Part shown: piece after piece, positions 8,092 to 17,712 of the stretch
Layout: the number at the start of each line of letters is the position of its first letter
How positions within the stretch are numbered: the stretch's first letter is position 1
Virus record (IMG/VR): IMGVR_UViG_3300042402_001203
Span: 1 to 31,762 of that record
Length of the DNA: 31,762 bases
Reading direction: 5' to 3' (one strand)
Source: a virus
Notes under the pieces: generated by a model
The model's input: only the letters and a program-made list of their open reading frames with translations
Database searches by the model: none
What the model was told of the DNA's origin: nothing
Program-made: the position numbers and the translations under genes

Positions 8092-8809
8092 TATTACCTT
8101 ACACGGAGAAATAGCAGAACAAGTAGGAAGAGAAAGTTGGAATTTAAAAGTAAATTCCATAAAGGAAGCATTGCGAGCTATTCAGGTCTTGTCTAAAGGC
8201 AAGCTCTTAAAATATCTAATAGGAGCAGCAGAAAAAAGCGTAGAGTACAAAGTGCTTGTTAATAAGAGAGAAATAATGAATCCAGAAAATATTTCTCTAG
8301 AAAAACCAGACTCTATTCTCAATTCTGAATTAGTAATGATTAATGAAAAGCTAGAAACCTTAGATATCGTTCCAATTATTAGGGGTGCTGGTGGGGGAGG
8401 CGGAAACAATACAACCAAAGGAGTCTTAGCTTTAGTTCTTGGCGTTTTGTTAATAGCTACAGGCGTTTTTGCACCTGCTGCATTAGGCTTTGTTGCTGGT
8501 TCTACAACAAGCGCAACGATTGCAGGAGCGATGATTGGAGCAGGTATAGGATTAGCTGTAACAGGTATTACATTATTAATGATGTCGCCTCCAAAATTTG
8601 ATGATTTTAGAAAAATACAAGAAGACGGCAGCAAGCCAAACTACTTATTTGATGGACCTTCTAACATTCTTGGAGAAGGCGGTCCAGTTCCAATTGGTTA
8701 CGGTAGAATGAAAATAGGATCTCAGACAGTTGAAGTATCTGTCAATAACATTGAGTTAGATAATAAATCAACGGCAGCAGACGTAAAAGCTCAAATAAAT
8801 AATATATAA
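8084..8809 (+). CDS. I: Tail assembly protein gpI
   Basis: The protein has 241 residues, close to lambda gpI (~223). It shows the family plan: an N-terminal ubiquitin-like stretch of ~90 residues starting I-T-L-H-G-E-I-A, a glycine-rich turn (G-A-G-G-G-G-G), two hydrophobic glycine/alanine segments at about 112-139 and 143-166, and a C-terminal signature Y-L-F-D-G-P-S-N followed by G-G-P-V-P-I-G-Y-G-R and I-G-S. The position between gpK and gpJ and the 8-base overlap with gpK agree. In lambda, gpI is required for tail-tip assembly with gpJ. No Shine-Dalgarno precedes the ATG, so translation is probably coupled to the upstream gene. Confidence 0.88.
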   Translation: MTSITLHGEIAEQVGRESWNLKVNSIKEALRAIQVLSKGKLLKYLIGAAEKSVEYKVLVNKREIMNPENISLEKPDSILNSELVMINEKLETLDIVPIIRGAGGGGGNNTTKGVLALVLGVLLIATGVFAPAALGFVAGSTTSATIAGAMIGAGIGLAVTGITLLMMSPPKFDDFRKIQEDGSKPNYLFDGPSNILGEGGPVPIGYGRMKIGSQTVEVSVNNIELDNKSTAADVKAQINNI

Positions 8810-8810
8810 A

Positions 8811-11800
8811 ATGAACAATCTTGAAGATTTTAAATACATAAAAGGTTTTGGTGGAGGTGGAGGTGGAGCAAGTGCAGCCCCAACGCCAACTGCTGCATAT
8901 GAAGATGCCGAGGGATTTGTATACGATGGGCTTACTTATAACGTATATCAATTCGCTAAAGTAAAAGATCTTTTGTCAGAAGGGCCAATTGGAGGTCTTC
9001 TTGAGGGACAATATAGCTTTTCAGGTCAAGTTGGAGACCTAGGATTTAAAAAGGTTACTTATAACGAATACCCATCTGTTGTGGGCAGTGATGGAGAATC
9101 AAAATATTTAAGATCAGTTCAATGGAATCAAACCCCTCTTTTAGACAGTCAAGATAAATACAACTTTCAACAAATAAACATTCAAGCAACCAATGGAACC
9201 CCAGAAGGGACTTCATCTGGAGGAGAGTTTGACAATGTTTCTTATATCCGCTCAATAGGAGAGAGACTTAGAGGTCCAAATCTACTAGCTTCAACTGAAG
9301 ATGAAACTCTTGATTATCAAAGAACTTATCGCATTTTAAACAGGGAATGCAAAAAGATTTCTCTTAATTTTAGAATTTCTTCTCTTTATGTCAGTTTAAA
9401 ATATCAGGATTTAAAACCAATATCAGAAGGCACTTTAAAAATAGAAGGAGTAACAAGTGCCAATCAAAGCAGCAGCACATTTACATTAGATCCAGCAAGT
9501 AGAGATGTTGAATTAACTAATGGACAAACATTAGATGCTGGGGTGGGTTCTGTAATCCGTCATAACTTTAAAATAAGAATTAGAATTTCGCCAATTTACA
9601 AAGAAGGCTATAATAGCAACTCCGCAGTACTTGATCTAATTTCAGACAAAGCCAAAGTAATTGATGATTCTAAAGACTTAGCTGTCACAGTGGACACTTT
9701 CCCTCAAATATTTGAACTAGAGTCGAAAGGAAAAATTACTCAAGGATATTCTAAACAAATTATTTTTGACACCTCTTCCAAGTTTCTATCATTGAACGAA
9801 AATGAAAATTGGTTAGGTTGGGATATATCAGTATTAAAGATTACTCCAGAAGACACTTATTCTTCAAGAGCTTCTTTTATAAATCTAGAAAGCATTACTG
9901 AAATATATTCTTCTTCGTTTAGATATACGAATTCTGCTATTGTAACTTCTAAGTTTAATGCTGCCTATTTCTCAAAGATTCCAGAAAGATCTTATGATGT
10001 TAAACTATTAAAGGTTAAGGTTCCTGCTAATTATGATCCAATAACAAAAACCTATGGAAATACGACTCCGCTTTCAATTACAGCCACTAATTCATTCGCT
10101 AAGACTGATAAAGTAATTACAACAGATTTCTTTGTTGGAGAAAATAACGTATATACAAATTCAGACAATGTTAACCCTCCAATTACAGATGGACTAATTG
10201 CTCAGTTTGACGCAAGTAATGCTTCTTTAACCACTTCAACAGGATCAGTAACTAATTGGCCCAATACTGTAGCTGGATCAACTATAAAATGCGTTTTAGG
10301 AAATGGAACTTACGCATCTCCAAATGGAAGTGCTAACAAGCCAACATACGGATCAACATATTCAGAGCAAAGCCCGAATGGAACTTATGGTGTTTCATTT
10401 ACGACCACTCAGAAAGCAAGATTCGTTTACCAAACCGAAACAAGTCCATTAGCTGACGCTAGTAATAACTATACTGTATTTGCTGTCTGTAAATGGCACG
10501 ACAGCGCAACCAACACAGAAAGGAATAGGATAATTTCTTCTTATAGTTTGGAAAATACTTTTGTTTTGGGGTTTGATGGTAAATTTAATAATGCTTTTAC
10601 AGTAGGTAGTCAAATCTATGGAGTAATGCCTGTTAATTTTTATCAATTCAATCGTTCTAATTATTGGAATGATGCCAATGATACAAATACCTATATCGTA
10701 GGAACAAGCGTAAGCAATTTAAAAGATGTAAATATTTTCTGGCAAAATACTAACTACTTTGTAAGACCTATAAATGCAGTAGCTGCGCCAAAAGGTTTAG
10801 CTATTAATTCTTCAGCGAGTACAAGTAGATGCACTGTTTTTGAAATATTGGTTTACAATAAAGCTTTATCAAAATCAGATGGAATCAAGATAAGAAATTG
10901 GTTAAATAAAAAATGGAATCTAATTTCTAGCAATCTATCTTACTCTACATCTGTAGCTGGATCATATAATACAAACGTTCTTAATGTAGCATCAAACACT
11001 TATTTGAAGATGCCTCTCAAAACCCTATGCGCCAATGGACAAAGAACAAAGGCTTATAGTTATGCTGGAGGCAGCTTGGCTACTTCGGATTATTATGAAT
11101 TTGATTTAATACCTCAGAGATATTGGAAAAATTGGAAAACCCCACAAAACTTTTCTTTAAAAGATCAAGGATTTTGCAGTTTTTATTGCGATTTCTTTAT
11201 TAAACTAGGAAGCATTGGAGACGGAAATTATACTCTAATTCATAGAAGTAATCAGTTTAATCTTTCTATGACTATATCTGGAGAAAACGTAAGTCTAATA
11301 CTTACAGTTATTTCTCCAAATGAAAGCAAAAATTACACCATAACAAAAGCCCTAGATCCAGCGAAATATTCGACAACCAAACTTAAAGAAAATTTCACAA
11401 GAATTAGTTTCTATATACTTCCAAAAGTAGTAAAGCCAAGCATATCGTACACCACAAACGCAAGTAAAGTAAATAACATAAATATATCAGATAGGACTTG
11501 GACTAATGATTACATCACAGTCAGAAGAGCAACGACTGATGGAAACGAAAAAGCATTAGCACAAGAATTAAAAGATTTTTATTTAGTAAAAGCAGTAAGT
11601 TTTAAAGAAGATACTTCCTATAGTAGCGATATTAATAACTTGCCAGAAACTTGTTATAAATATATATACTGCAATTTTAATTCAGCCACACAACAGACAG
11701 GAGGAAAGTTTTCAACTTTTGTTCCTGTTATTGAAAGAAGGCTTACTAAAGAATACTTCCCAGACATATTGAATGCAGAAATAGACGTTCTAGTTAACCT

Positions 11801-14800
11801 AGAAAAGCAGATTCAATGCAATATAAATATTTCAAATTACGCTGCTTATCAAACTCTTTGTGTTGGAGCTTTATATAGACCCGCTACAGATCCTGTTTGG
11901 CAAAATGAAATAAATCAAAGGGCACAGATAGCTCCACTTGCTCAAGAAGCCTTAAATGCCTACAATAAACAGGAATACCATAAAACATTTGACGGTTCTT
12001 CTACTTCAGTAAGTTTAAGCTCTTCTCAGAGTGAAGTTAAAGTGCTTATTCCTCTTGCTGCTGGACAAATTTACGACGCAGTAAATACAAAAACTGGACC
12101 TTTTATTCCTTCTTATTTTATAACGAATAATAATCAAATAGAAATCTTTACATCACCCGCTGGCTTCGGCGGCAAAATACAAGGTTATGCTGATTCTATT
12201 AGAGTAAATCAAATTGATTTTGATAGACTTTCTTTGTCTAAAGCATTTGCAAGAAATCTTTTCTCAGAAGGTCTTTCTAGGAAAACCACTGTTTATGACG
12301 TAGCAGGAGTTTTACCTTATTCTACATCAAATGATTATTGGGACGGAGAGTTTAAAACTGAAAAAGAATGGACGGATAATCCAGCTTGGTGCTTCTACGA
12401 TCTTTTAACAAATAAGAGATATGGAGTAGGCAACTATGTTACAGAAAATGACGTAGACAAATGGTCTCTTTATCAAATAGCTAAATACTGCGATGAACTT
12501 GTCTCAGATGGATTTGGAGGAGTAGAACCAAGATTTACATGTAATGTTTATTTACAAACACAAGACGATGCTCTTAAAGTGTTGTCTGATATGGCTTCTG
12601 TATTTAGAGGAATGTTCTATTATTCAAATGGATTCATTTATGCCATAAATGATATGCCAGAAGATACCCCTATTTATTCTTTTACTAATTCAAATGTATC
12701 TGATGGTAATTTTACTTACGAATCTACATCATTAAAAGATAGAAATTCTGTAGTCTATATTAGATATATTGATAAGAATAATTTTTATAAACCAGCAGTA
12801 GAATATGTAGAAAATATTGAGGCTGTCAGAAAATTTGGATTTAAAGAAACTGAATTAACAGCCTTTGGATGCACAAGCAGAGGTCAAGCTCAAAGACTTG
12901 GCAGATGGTTATTGGCTTCAGAATACAATGAAACAGAAACAGTTTCTTTTGAAGCTGGCCCAGAGTGCGTATACTTAAAACCCGGAGACGTAATTAAAGT
13001 TTACGATTATAATAGAAAATACAAGACAGTAGGCGGAAGATTAAATAATATTAACATCTCTGGAGACACAAATGTAACTACTGGAATACTAACTCTAGAT
13101 AGAAAACTTGATTTTAACTTTTCTGGAAATCAAAATTATAAGCTAACCATACTTTCTCCCAAGTATAATCTAGATCCTAGCTTTAAAGACGCAGCAGGAG
13201 ACAGTATCGTTACTAGTAACCTTGATTATAATGATTATAGAAAGCCTCTTACTAATTCATTCATAGTAGGAAGCGGTAACTTAATTACTGGTCAATATTA
13301 TGATTCAATTAGAATTACGGGTTTAGCACCAGTAATGGCTTCTGGATTAAACGTGACTGGACTATCTTATTTTACTGGAGCGTCTGGAATGTCTCCTAAA
13401 TCAATAACTTGGGCTTTAGAAAACTCTGGAAACCTTAATGGATCTACTGATAGCGATTATGATTTTTATAGAGTATTTAGAATACAAGAGTCTACAGAGG
13501 GAAGTAATTATACAGTAATTGGCTCGCAGATGTATCACTTAAAGTATGCTCAAATAGAATCTGGATTAAATATCACACCAGCAAAACCACCAGCACCAGA
13601 AGCTTCTGCGCCTTCAAGAGCATTATTTACTCTTGGCGTTGCAGAGGCTAACGGAGTAATAGATCAAAGCAAAGTATTGATTGAAATCTTTTATGACTCT
13701 TCTATAAAAGACACTACGATAGGCTTCAAGATATTTAACAAAGCCTTTTATGGATCAGACTTTAACCCAAATAGCTCTAGTGATTTTAAATTTGTTCCAA
13801 TCGATATTTATGAATCTTATGTAAACACTGTTCTAGACAAGAGCAACATCAAAGGTTCTATAAGAATTTATGGAGCAAATATTAATAATAGCTCTCCATT
13901 AACTTATGTTGAAGCTTCAAATTCTCAAAACTCAAATGAATTATTCGTCTCTCCAGTTGTTGCGATTACTTATGACGATGTAAATACAAGTTCATCTATC
14001 ACTTTGAATAATAAAGTTTATGCTTTTACCTCTCCAATTGATTTAACAAAAGCACAATACTTTCAGTCAACAGTACCTTCTCAAATTCAATCTGTTAAAC
14101 CTCCAGAGTCTTTGTCGTTCAACATCCCCTTGCAATTCATAAAGAACCCAAACAAATTCAACAATCTTGATTACCCTTATAGAATAGCAATAATACCAGA
14201 GAAAGTAGATACAAAAGATGCTTTCGGCACTGTTTACAATAAGTACCTTAATGTTTCAAACTGGGAAGACTATTTAACGTTTGATGAAGATCAAACTAGT
14301 GATAATATATACAACTACAAAACTTCAAATGTTTTTGCTAAGTATAGGAACTTCTCTTTGGCAATTGATAAAATGACATTTACAGATGTTGGAATGAAAT
14401 CTACTTCTAATGATTTTAAGAATGTAGATGGATTTTTACTAGTAACTTACGACAATCAAGATGCTGATTTAAAAACATCTTTAAATGCAATTTTAAAAGA
14501 TACAAGAGCGACCTACTCTATTGTCACAAGTCAAGGATCAAATAGATTAAAATTCACCATTCAGCAAGATACAGCGAGTTCTTTTATTAACACTTTTTAT
14601 CTATTACTAATGCCTAGTGAAAATATATTTGAATTTGGAAAGAATTCAATAAATCACAATCCTGATGGAAGCCCATTCTCTGTTAACGATAATACTGGAA
14701 AAGAAATCGTTGACTCTCACTTTATAACAATATCAAATAACCAATCTATATTTAATTTCAATGACTTAAGTGATGACAACGGTAAGGGATTTGATTCTAC

Positions 14801-16181
14801 TCAATATAATGCTTATTTGATAGCTGTAGATTCATTCATGTTCGCTTGGCAGTTTAACTCAAATGCAGCAACAGCAAGAAATATCTTAGACTATTATTCT
14901 TCTTTCATTGATAAAGATAATAACATAGGTAAAATTTACCCTCAAATTAGTGACCCAATTGTTATAAAACAAGAATCATCTACTCCATTATCTTTCTCTC
15001 TAGAGTCTGTATTAAAAGATGCTGATACTAGATATCTCCATTTTACAATTAATAAGACTATTTTAACTGAAAATATATTTGACACTAGCGTAAATACGCT
15101 CCCTTCACCAGCTTATGCAATTTCTAGAAAGAGCGTAATTTATAAGCCTACTACAAACGCAAACCTAGCAGCAGGAGCTAAAGATGATAGAGTATTATCT
15201 TCAGATCCAGATGGCACTATGGCTTATTACAAACTCTCTTTACAAAATAGAGATAATATACCAAATGCATCATTATCACCGAAAATACCCACTGGCAAGA
15301 GAGCTTATGTTTTAAATGGCAATAAAATTTTTACAAGAGCTTTAGTTCCTGACGCAAATACTGTTTCTTTAAGAGCAGTAGAATCAGAAACAGCTAATGC
15401 TTTTAAGTCTAAAGCTAAAATAACAAATAGCTCTTTTGGCGAAGGGAATGAAGAGTTTTTCGACATCTCTATAACAAGATTAACTAACAGCACATTTACT
15501 GGAAATATAAAGAGTTTAATTCCTGATTATACAAATACTTATTTAATTCCTATAAACGCCTCAAATTCAAGCACTGAAGAAAATGCAAAAAGCAATTTTA
15601 ATAGTTTATTAAATGATGGATTGCTCAATTCATCTTTCAATGCTATAAACGTTACTCCTGAAAACAACTTTTCTGAACTTGGAGTCAATACTAAAAATGT
15701 TCAAATGTTGATAAATGCAGAACCAAACAATTTCACTGTTTATACTATAAATCAGCAAACAGCTAATTCGTTTAATTTTGGTATAGCAAATTCTTCTTTC
15801 TATGCTGGAGTTCCAGTATTAGAAAATGAATCTTTGTCTATTTTCTTTACAATTGGAAGCGTCAACAAAACAAAAGCTATAAAGGTATATTGCTTTATTG
15901 GAGAAGATTTTGTAGCTAGTGAAGTAGATAAAACGCAAATAATACCGGGAGACGATAACATAATTAAGGTTACATTAAAAAATGTTCCTTATGCAAATTA
16001 TTATGCCAACGCTTCTTCTTATTCTGCTAATGCATCAATAACTAATCCAACTTTCTGGAAATTCAAGAGTGCTAAAAACTTAGCTTTTGCACATTTGTCC
16101 GCAAGATCTAACAATAGATCATTTCCATTATATAATTTCCATATCCAAGCACTAGAACTATCAGTAGTAATAACTTACTAA
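8811..16181 (+). CDS. J: Giant central tail fibre / host specificity protein gpJ with lectin-like insertion
   Basis: The protein has 2456 residues, more than twice lambda gpJ (1132). The N-terminus is gpJ-like: a poly-glycine run, then V-K-D-L-L-S-E-G-P-I-G-G-L. At about 461-703 there is a concanavalin/LamG-type lectin insertion, opening G-L-I-A-Q-F-D-A-S-N and closing I-L-V-Y-N-K-A-L-S with W-L-N-K-K-W. The conserved hub resumes at about 1150-1585: N-P-A-W-C-F-Y-D-L-L-T-N from 1190, the K-P-G-D-V-I segment near 1390, and an E-x-x-E-G-S-N-Y-T-V strand with K-Y-A-Q-I-E near 1575. The last ~870 residues are serine/asparagine-rich beta sequence without recognised motifs, which is where receptor binding is expected. 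The start is translationally coupled: one base separates it from the gpI stop. Confidence 0.9.
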   Translation: MNNLEDFKYIKGFGGGGGGASAAPTPTAAYEDAEGFVYDGLTYNVYQFAKVKDLLSEGPIGGLLEGQYSFSGQVGDLGFKKVTYNEYPSVVGSDGESKYLRSVQWNQTPLLDSQDKYNFQQINIQATNGTPEGTSSGGEFDNVSYIRSIGERLRGPNLLASTEDETLDYQRTYRILNRECKKISLNFRISSLYVSLKYQDLKPISEGTLKIEGVTSANQSSSTFTLDPASRDVELTNGQTLDAGVGSVIRHNFKIRIRISPIYKEGYNSNSAVLDLISDKAKVIDDSKDLAVTVDTFPQIFELESKGKITQGYSKQIIFDTSSKFLSLNENENWLGWDISVLKITPEDTYSSRASFINLESITEIYSSSFRYTNSAIVTSKFNAAYFSKIPERSYDVKLLKVKVPANYDPITKTYGNTTPLSITATNSFAKTDKVITTDFFVGENNVYTNSDNVNPPITDGLIAQFDASNASLTTSTGSVTNWPNTVAGSTIKCVLGNGTYASPNGSANKPTYGSTYSEQSPNGTYGVSFTTTQKARFVYQTETSPLADASNNYTVFAVCKWHDSATNTERNRIISSYSLENTFVLGFDGKFNNAFTVGSQIYGVMPVNFYQFNRSNYWNDANDTNTYIVGTSVSNLKDVNIFWQNTNYFVRPINAVAAPKGLAINSSASTSRCTVFEILVYNKALSKSDGIKIRNWLNKKWNLISSNLSYSTSVAGSYNTNVLNVASNTYLKMPLKTLCANGQRTKAYSYAGGSLATSDYYEFDLIPQRYWKNWKTPQNFSLKDQGFCSFYCDFFIKLGSIGDGNYTLIHRSNQFNLSMTISGENVSLILTVISPNESKNYTITKALDPAKYSTTKLKENFTRISFYILPKVVKPSISYTTNASKVNNINISDRTWTNDYITVRRATTDGNEKALAQELKDFYLVKAVSFKEDTSYSSDINNLPETCYKYIYCNFNSATQQTGGKFSTFVPVIERRLTKEYFPDILNAEIDVLVNLEKQIQCNINISNYAAYQTLCVGALYRPATDPVWQNEINQRAQIAPLAQEALNAYNKQEYHKTFDGSSTSVSLSSSQSEVKVLIPLAAGQIYDAVNTKTGPFIPSYFITNNNQIEIFTSPAGFGGKIQGYADSIRVNQIDFDRLSLSKAFARNLFSEGLSRKTTVYDVAGVLPYSTSNDYWDGEFKTEKEWTDNPAWCFYDLLTNKRYGVGNYVTENDVDKWSLYQIAKYCDELVSDGFGGVEPRFTCNVYLQTQDDALKVLSDMASVFRGMFYYSNGFIYAINDMPEDTPIYSFTNSNVSDGNFTYESTSLKDRNSVVYIRYIDKNNFYKPAVEYVENIEAVRKFGFKETELTAFGCTSRGQAQRLGRWLLASEYNETETVSFEAGPECVYLKPGDVIKVYDYNRKYKTVGGRLNNINISGDTNVTTGILTLDRKLDFNFSGNQNYKLTILSPKYNLDPSFKDAAGDSIVTSNLDYNDYRKPLTNSFIVGSGNLITGQYYDSIRITGLAPVMASGLNVTGLSYFTGASGMSPKSITWALENSGNLNGSTDSDYDFYRVFRIQESTEGSNYTVIGSQMYHLKYAQIESGLNITPAKPPAPEASAPSRALFTLGVAEANGVIDQSKVLIEIFYDSSIKDTTIGFKIFNKAFYGSDFNPNSSSDFKFVPIDIYESYVNTVLDKSNIKGSIRIYGANINNSSPLTYVEASNSQNSNELFVSPVVAITYDDVNTSSSITLNNKVYAFTSPIDLTKAQYFQSTVPSQIQSVKPPESLSFNIPLQFIKNPNKFNNLDYPYRIAIIPEKVDTKDAFGTVYNKYLNVSNWEDYLTFDEDQTSDNIYNYKTSNVFAKYRNFSLAIDKMTFTDVGMKSTSNDFKNVDGFLLVTYDNQDADLKTSLNAILKDTRATYSIVTSQGSNRLKFTIQQDTASSFINTFYLLLMPSENIFEFGKNSINHNPDGSPFSVNDNTGKEIVDSHFITISNNQSIFNFNDLSDDNGKGFDSTQYNAYLIAVDSFMFAWQFNSNAATARNILDYYSSFIDKDNNIGKIYPQISDPIVIKQESSTPLSFSLESVLKDADTRYLHFTINKTILTENIFDTSVNTLPSPAYAISRKSVIYKPTTNANLAAGAKDDRVLSSDPDGTMAYYKLSLQNRDNIPNASLSPKIPTGKRAYVLNGNKIFTRALVPDANTVSLRAVESETANAFKSKAKITNSSFGEGNEEFFDISITRLTNSTFTGNIKSLIPDYTNTYLIPINASNSSTEENAKSNFNSLLNDGLLNSSFNAINVTPENNFSELGVNTKNVQMLINAEPNNFTVYTINQQTANSFNFGIANSSFYAGVPVLENESLSIFFTIGSVNKTKAIKVYCFIGEDFVASEVDKTQIIPGDDNIIKVTLKNVPYANYYANASSYSANASITNPTFWKFKSAKNLAFAHLSARSNNRSFPLYNFHIQALELSVVITY

Positions 16182-16182
16182 A

Positions 16183-16881
16183 ATGAAACACTACATCGTA
16201 TATTTTATAAATGGCAGTCACAAATACCTCCAATCTTCTCTCGACTTGATGGAAAATTTAGATCGCCTAAAGCTTGTAGGAATAGAGTATGAAGTTGTAG
16301 ACTACATTGTACCTTTAGAAAAACACATTGACCAAAGCATATTAGAACATAGAAAATTTCTTCCTGATGGAAACTCTATATGGAAAAAAGAAAATCTCAT
16401 TGATAAAAAAGTTAAAGAAATGACTGCAAAAAGAAACACTTTATTGCAGAAGCTTGATATTGACTTCATTATCTCTCTAGAGACTCCCAACAATAAACAA
16501 ACAGAAGTCATTAAAAATAATAAAAAGTTTCTAAGAGAACTCTCTTGCAGAACTGAAATGCAACACATCCATGATTGCGAAAAGATAAACAAGTTTAACG
16601 CCTTTTGTAATATTGTTGATATACAAATTATTGACCCCGGATATGGATGCTCAGAACCAGTTCCTTGCGTCACCATCTCTCCTCCTGAAGAAACCGAATA
16701 CAACTACGGTTTAACCGCTTCTGCTCATGCTGTTAGAGGCTCAAAAGGAGAGCTACTTTCTTTAACAATGGAGAAATTAGGTTGTGGTTATATTTCAGAT
16801 CCAGAGATTAAAATAAGTGGATATGAATCAGAAAGCGCAAAACATCCTATTGTAAAAGCAGTGATTGGCAATATAATGTAA
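16183..16881 (+). CDS. gpJ-linked protein: tail-APC-like segment plus GSGY-type beta module
   Basis: The protein has 232 residues and starts one base after the gpJ stop. Residues about 78-118 contain R-N-T-L-L-Q-K-L-D followed later by F-L-R-E-L, which resembles the R-N-x-L-L-x-x-x-D ... R-x-x-L-R pattern of small tail-fibre assembly (Phage_tail_APC-like) proteins. Residues about 145-230 form a beta module with D-P-G-Y-G-C-S-E-P, then L-G-C-G-Y-I-S-D-P-E-I, the G-x-G-Y-x-x-x-P-x-I type repeat common in marine phage tail proteins. The same module type is in the next gene. A fibre-assembly or fibre-accessory role is suggested by position and motif, with no firm family. Confidence 0.6.
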   Translation: MKHYIVYFINGSHKYLQSSLDLMENLDRLKLVGIEYEVVDYIVPLEKHIDQSILEHRKFLPDGNSIWKKENLIDKKVKEMTAKRNTLLQKLDIDFIISLETPNNKQTEVIKNNKKFLRELSCRTEMQHIHDCEKINKFNAFCNIVDIQIIDPGYGCSEPVPCVTISPPEETEYNYGLTASAHAVRGSKGELLSLTMEKLGCGYISDPEIKISGYESESAKHPIVKAVIGNIM

Positions 16882-16884
16882 CAT

Positions 16885-17712
16885 ATGACGGATGTATTAT
16901 TTTCTTTTGGCGACGAATACATATATTCTAACAACCTAGCAAACTGGTCTACAATAGAACCCAGTAAAGAAATAGAAATTATTGGCAACCCAGAGAAGTT
17001 CTCTGTTGTGCGAACTGCCCTCATTAACTACAGCAAGCCTTTTACTGTAGAATCAAGTTCATTAATTAAATTTAGCGGCACAATTAAAGATTTAATCTTA
17101 GATGGAGACACTATTGATTGCTATTTTGCTCTTTACTATGCTGCATTAATTAATGACATTACTGAATCTGGATCTGGATACAAAGTAAATGAATATGTAA
17201 CTATTGGTAAAAATTCTTACTTTGAATCGTCTATAGATAAAAACCAAAAAGCAGTCCTTCAAATTAAAACTGTCAATAGTGATGGTGGCATTACTGAACT
17301 CCATTTAATTAACAATGGAAAATTTACTCAAAATTTTACTGAAGCAGAATTAGAAGGCGGATCTGGTAAAGGCGCAAAAGTAAGCTTGATTTTGGGTAAA
17401 GACAACAAGAAGGCTCTTAAGTTTTTTTCTGTATTGGACGTAAAGCGAGAAAACGCTTCTACTCTTGTAATGTTAAATGAAAAAATTAAAGACGACTTCC
17501 TTACGGGAGAAGTCTATATAAAACGATACCGCATTACATTAAATAAGGCTACGGGCAAGGAATACCTGAATCAAGCCTTCATTGTAAAGGTAGACAAGAC
17601 TCCTTTTCTTAATCTACCATTAGCCAAAGACAACAATATAGAGCAAATCTATAATCAGGCTATACTAACTATAGATTCTAAGATTAAAGAATTATCTGCT
17701 GGCGTAAAGTAA
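16885..17712 (+). CDS. Putative tail accessory protein with GSGY-type beta module
   Basis: The protein has 275 residues and is the last gene of the plus block, starting 3 bases after its neighbour's stop. Residues about 88-170 hold E-S-G-S-G-Y-K-V-N-E-Y-V-T-I-G, then G-G-I-T-E-L-H-L-I-N-N-G-K-F and G-G-S-G-K-G-A-K-V. This is the alternation of glycine-tyrosine turns and short strands also seen in the C-terminal part of the previous protein. The rest has no recognised motif. Its last 21 bases overlap the end of the TMP gene on the other strand. It is likely structural, perhaps a fibre-tip or head-of-fibre partner for gpJ. The function is unknown. Confidence 0.6.
   Translation: MTDVLFSFGDEYIYSNNLANWSTIEPSKEIEIIGNPEKFSVVRTALINYSKPFTVESSSLIKFSGTIKDLILDGDTIDCYFALYYAALINDITESGSGYKVNEYVTIGKNSYFESSIDKNQKAVLQIKTVNSDGGITELHLINNGKFTQNFTEAELEGGSGKGAKVSLILGKDNKKALKFFSVLDVKRENASTLVMLNEKIKDDFLTGEVYIKRYRITLNKATGKEYLNQAFIVKVDKTPFLNLPLAKDNNIEQIYNQAILTIDSKIKELSAGVK
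17692..17712. other. Tail-to-tail coding overlap at convergent junction
   Basis: The TAA of the plus-strand gene (17710-17712) lies inside the TMP gene, whose own TAA is at 17692-17694 on the minus strand. Both C-termini are therefore coded in the same 21 bases. No hairpin with a T-run is visible around it, so transcripts from both sides should read into each other. Confidence 0.85.

Noticed and set aside
8182-8634. Minus-strand open frame of 150 residues
   Set aside because: It is antisense to gpI, rich in P/A/I from mirrored glycine/alanine codons, with no ribosome site. gpI is well supported.
16302-16703. Minus-strand open frame of 133 residues
   Set aside because: It is antisense to the post-gpJ gene, which is tightly packed in the plus operon and has motif support.
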